This document shows, one piece after another, positions 22,329-22,472 of a stretch of DNA of 22,472 nt. Numbering within the stretch: position 1 is the stretch's first letter; the number at the start of each line of letters is the position of its first letter. The DNA is from CAKSKB01 sp034186235 (GTDB lineage: Bacteria; Bacillota; Clostridia; HGM11514). The stretch spans positions 1 to 22,472 of the forward strand of contig JAXGBA010000106.1 of NCBI GenBank assembly GCA_034186235.1, given 5' to 3'. The translations under genes and the position numbers were made by a program. Under the pieces are notes generated by a model that saw only the letters and a list, made by a program, of their open reading frames with translations, was not told where the DNA came from and did no database searches.

Positions 22329-22472
22329 TCACAGTCCGAAAACCGTCTTTATTGTCGAAAAAAGCGTGCTGATTTCCTTCACGATTATCGACAGAACCAC
22401 AATCAGCCCGGCAAGAGTTGTGAGCATCGCCTGTTCCTCTCTCCCGGAGCGTATAAGAAGCTGATTCAAAAC
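22329..22472 (-). CDS. spoIIIAC: Stage III sporulation protein AC, partial (5' end beyond window)
   Basis: The last 47 codons of a small two-helix membrane protein run off the right edge. The visible part (VLNQLLIRSGREEQAMLTTL, one membrane helix LAGLIVVLSIIVKEI and the end LFSTIKTVFGL) matches the C-terminal two-thirds of SpoIIIAC, which is about 65-68 residues in relatives. Position just before spoIIIAD supports this. spoIIIAA and spoIIIAB should lie further right. Confidence 0.9.
   Translation of the reverse strand, partial: VLNQLLIRSGREEQAMLTTLAGLIVVLSIIVKEISTLFSTIKTVFGL

Noticed and set aside
1..22472. CRISPR array, tRNA or rRNA genes, insertion sequence or prophage genes
   Set aside because: No spaced repeats, no cloverleaf with conserved T-loop, and no transposase or phage protein was seen.

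Overview
The window is a stretch of chromosome from an anaerobic, spore-forming Firmicute. The class Clostridia is secure, and an Oscillospirales/Ruminococcaceae-like gut bacterium is my best guess. The evidence is most of a spoIIIA sporulation operon followed by an Asp23-family gene, a recJ-relA-MBL-hemZ block typical of clostridia, strong Shine-Dalgarno sequences, consensus sigma-A promoters, and sugar and glycan genes. No genus can be named from sequence alone.

Layout. Positions 1-2325 (+) hold the end of a glycan-related operon: a mutarotase-like protein cut by the window edge, then a DUF4091/GH123-like protein, then a hairpin terminator. Positions 2326-2955 have no convincing gene but are not empty. 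They hold a LacI-type promoter region, a strong promoter firing leftward, palindromes and a long imperfect hairpin. A LacI-family regulator follows (2956-3936, +). It converges, with only 3 nt between stop codons, on a leftward galactose operon (8401 to 3940): zinc-ribbon membrane protein, MFS transporter, galT, galK. Next on the minus strand (11130 to 8411) come nagZ (beta-N-acetylhexosaminidase) and a HAD hydrolase, separated by a UUCG-capped hairpin and closed by a terminator.

From 11200 the plus strand carries a long, tightly packed operon: recJ, relA, an MBL-fold hydrolase, hemZ, a zinc-ribbon protein, a short unknown protein and a PHP-domain phosphoesterase. Several junctions overlap or abut. 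It is followed by a small Tyr/Gly/Met/Cys-rich protein (18608-18814) with its own promoter and a Shine-Dalgarno that can be masked by upstream sequence. A two-way terminator separates this from leftward asp23, which has its own promoter, and from spoIIIAH, AG, AF, AE, AD and part of AC. spoIIIAA and AB would lie beyond the right edge.

How the genes work together. The gal genes convert imported galactose to Glc-1-P/UDP-galactose; galE is not in the window. NagZ and the DUF4091 protein suggest amino-sugar or muropeptide turnover. RelA sets (p)ppGpp levels. The spoIIIA products build the mother-cell-to-forespore channel.

The most interesting unexplained region is 2330-2860: a consensus promoter and a strong ribosome binding site lead only into a 9-codon frame and about 400 nt of structured non-coding sequence that ends at a terminator. 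This could be an undescribed RNA or the scar of a lost LacI-controlled operon. Second is the apparent Shine-Dalgarno switch in front of the small coat-like protein.
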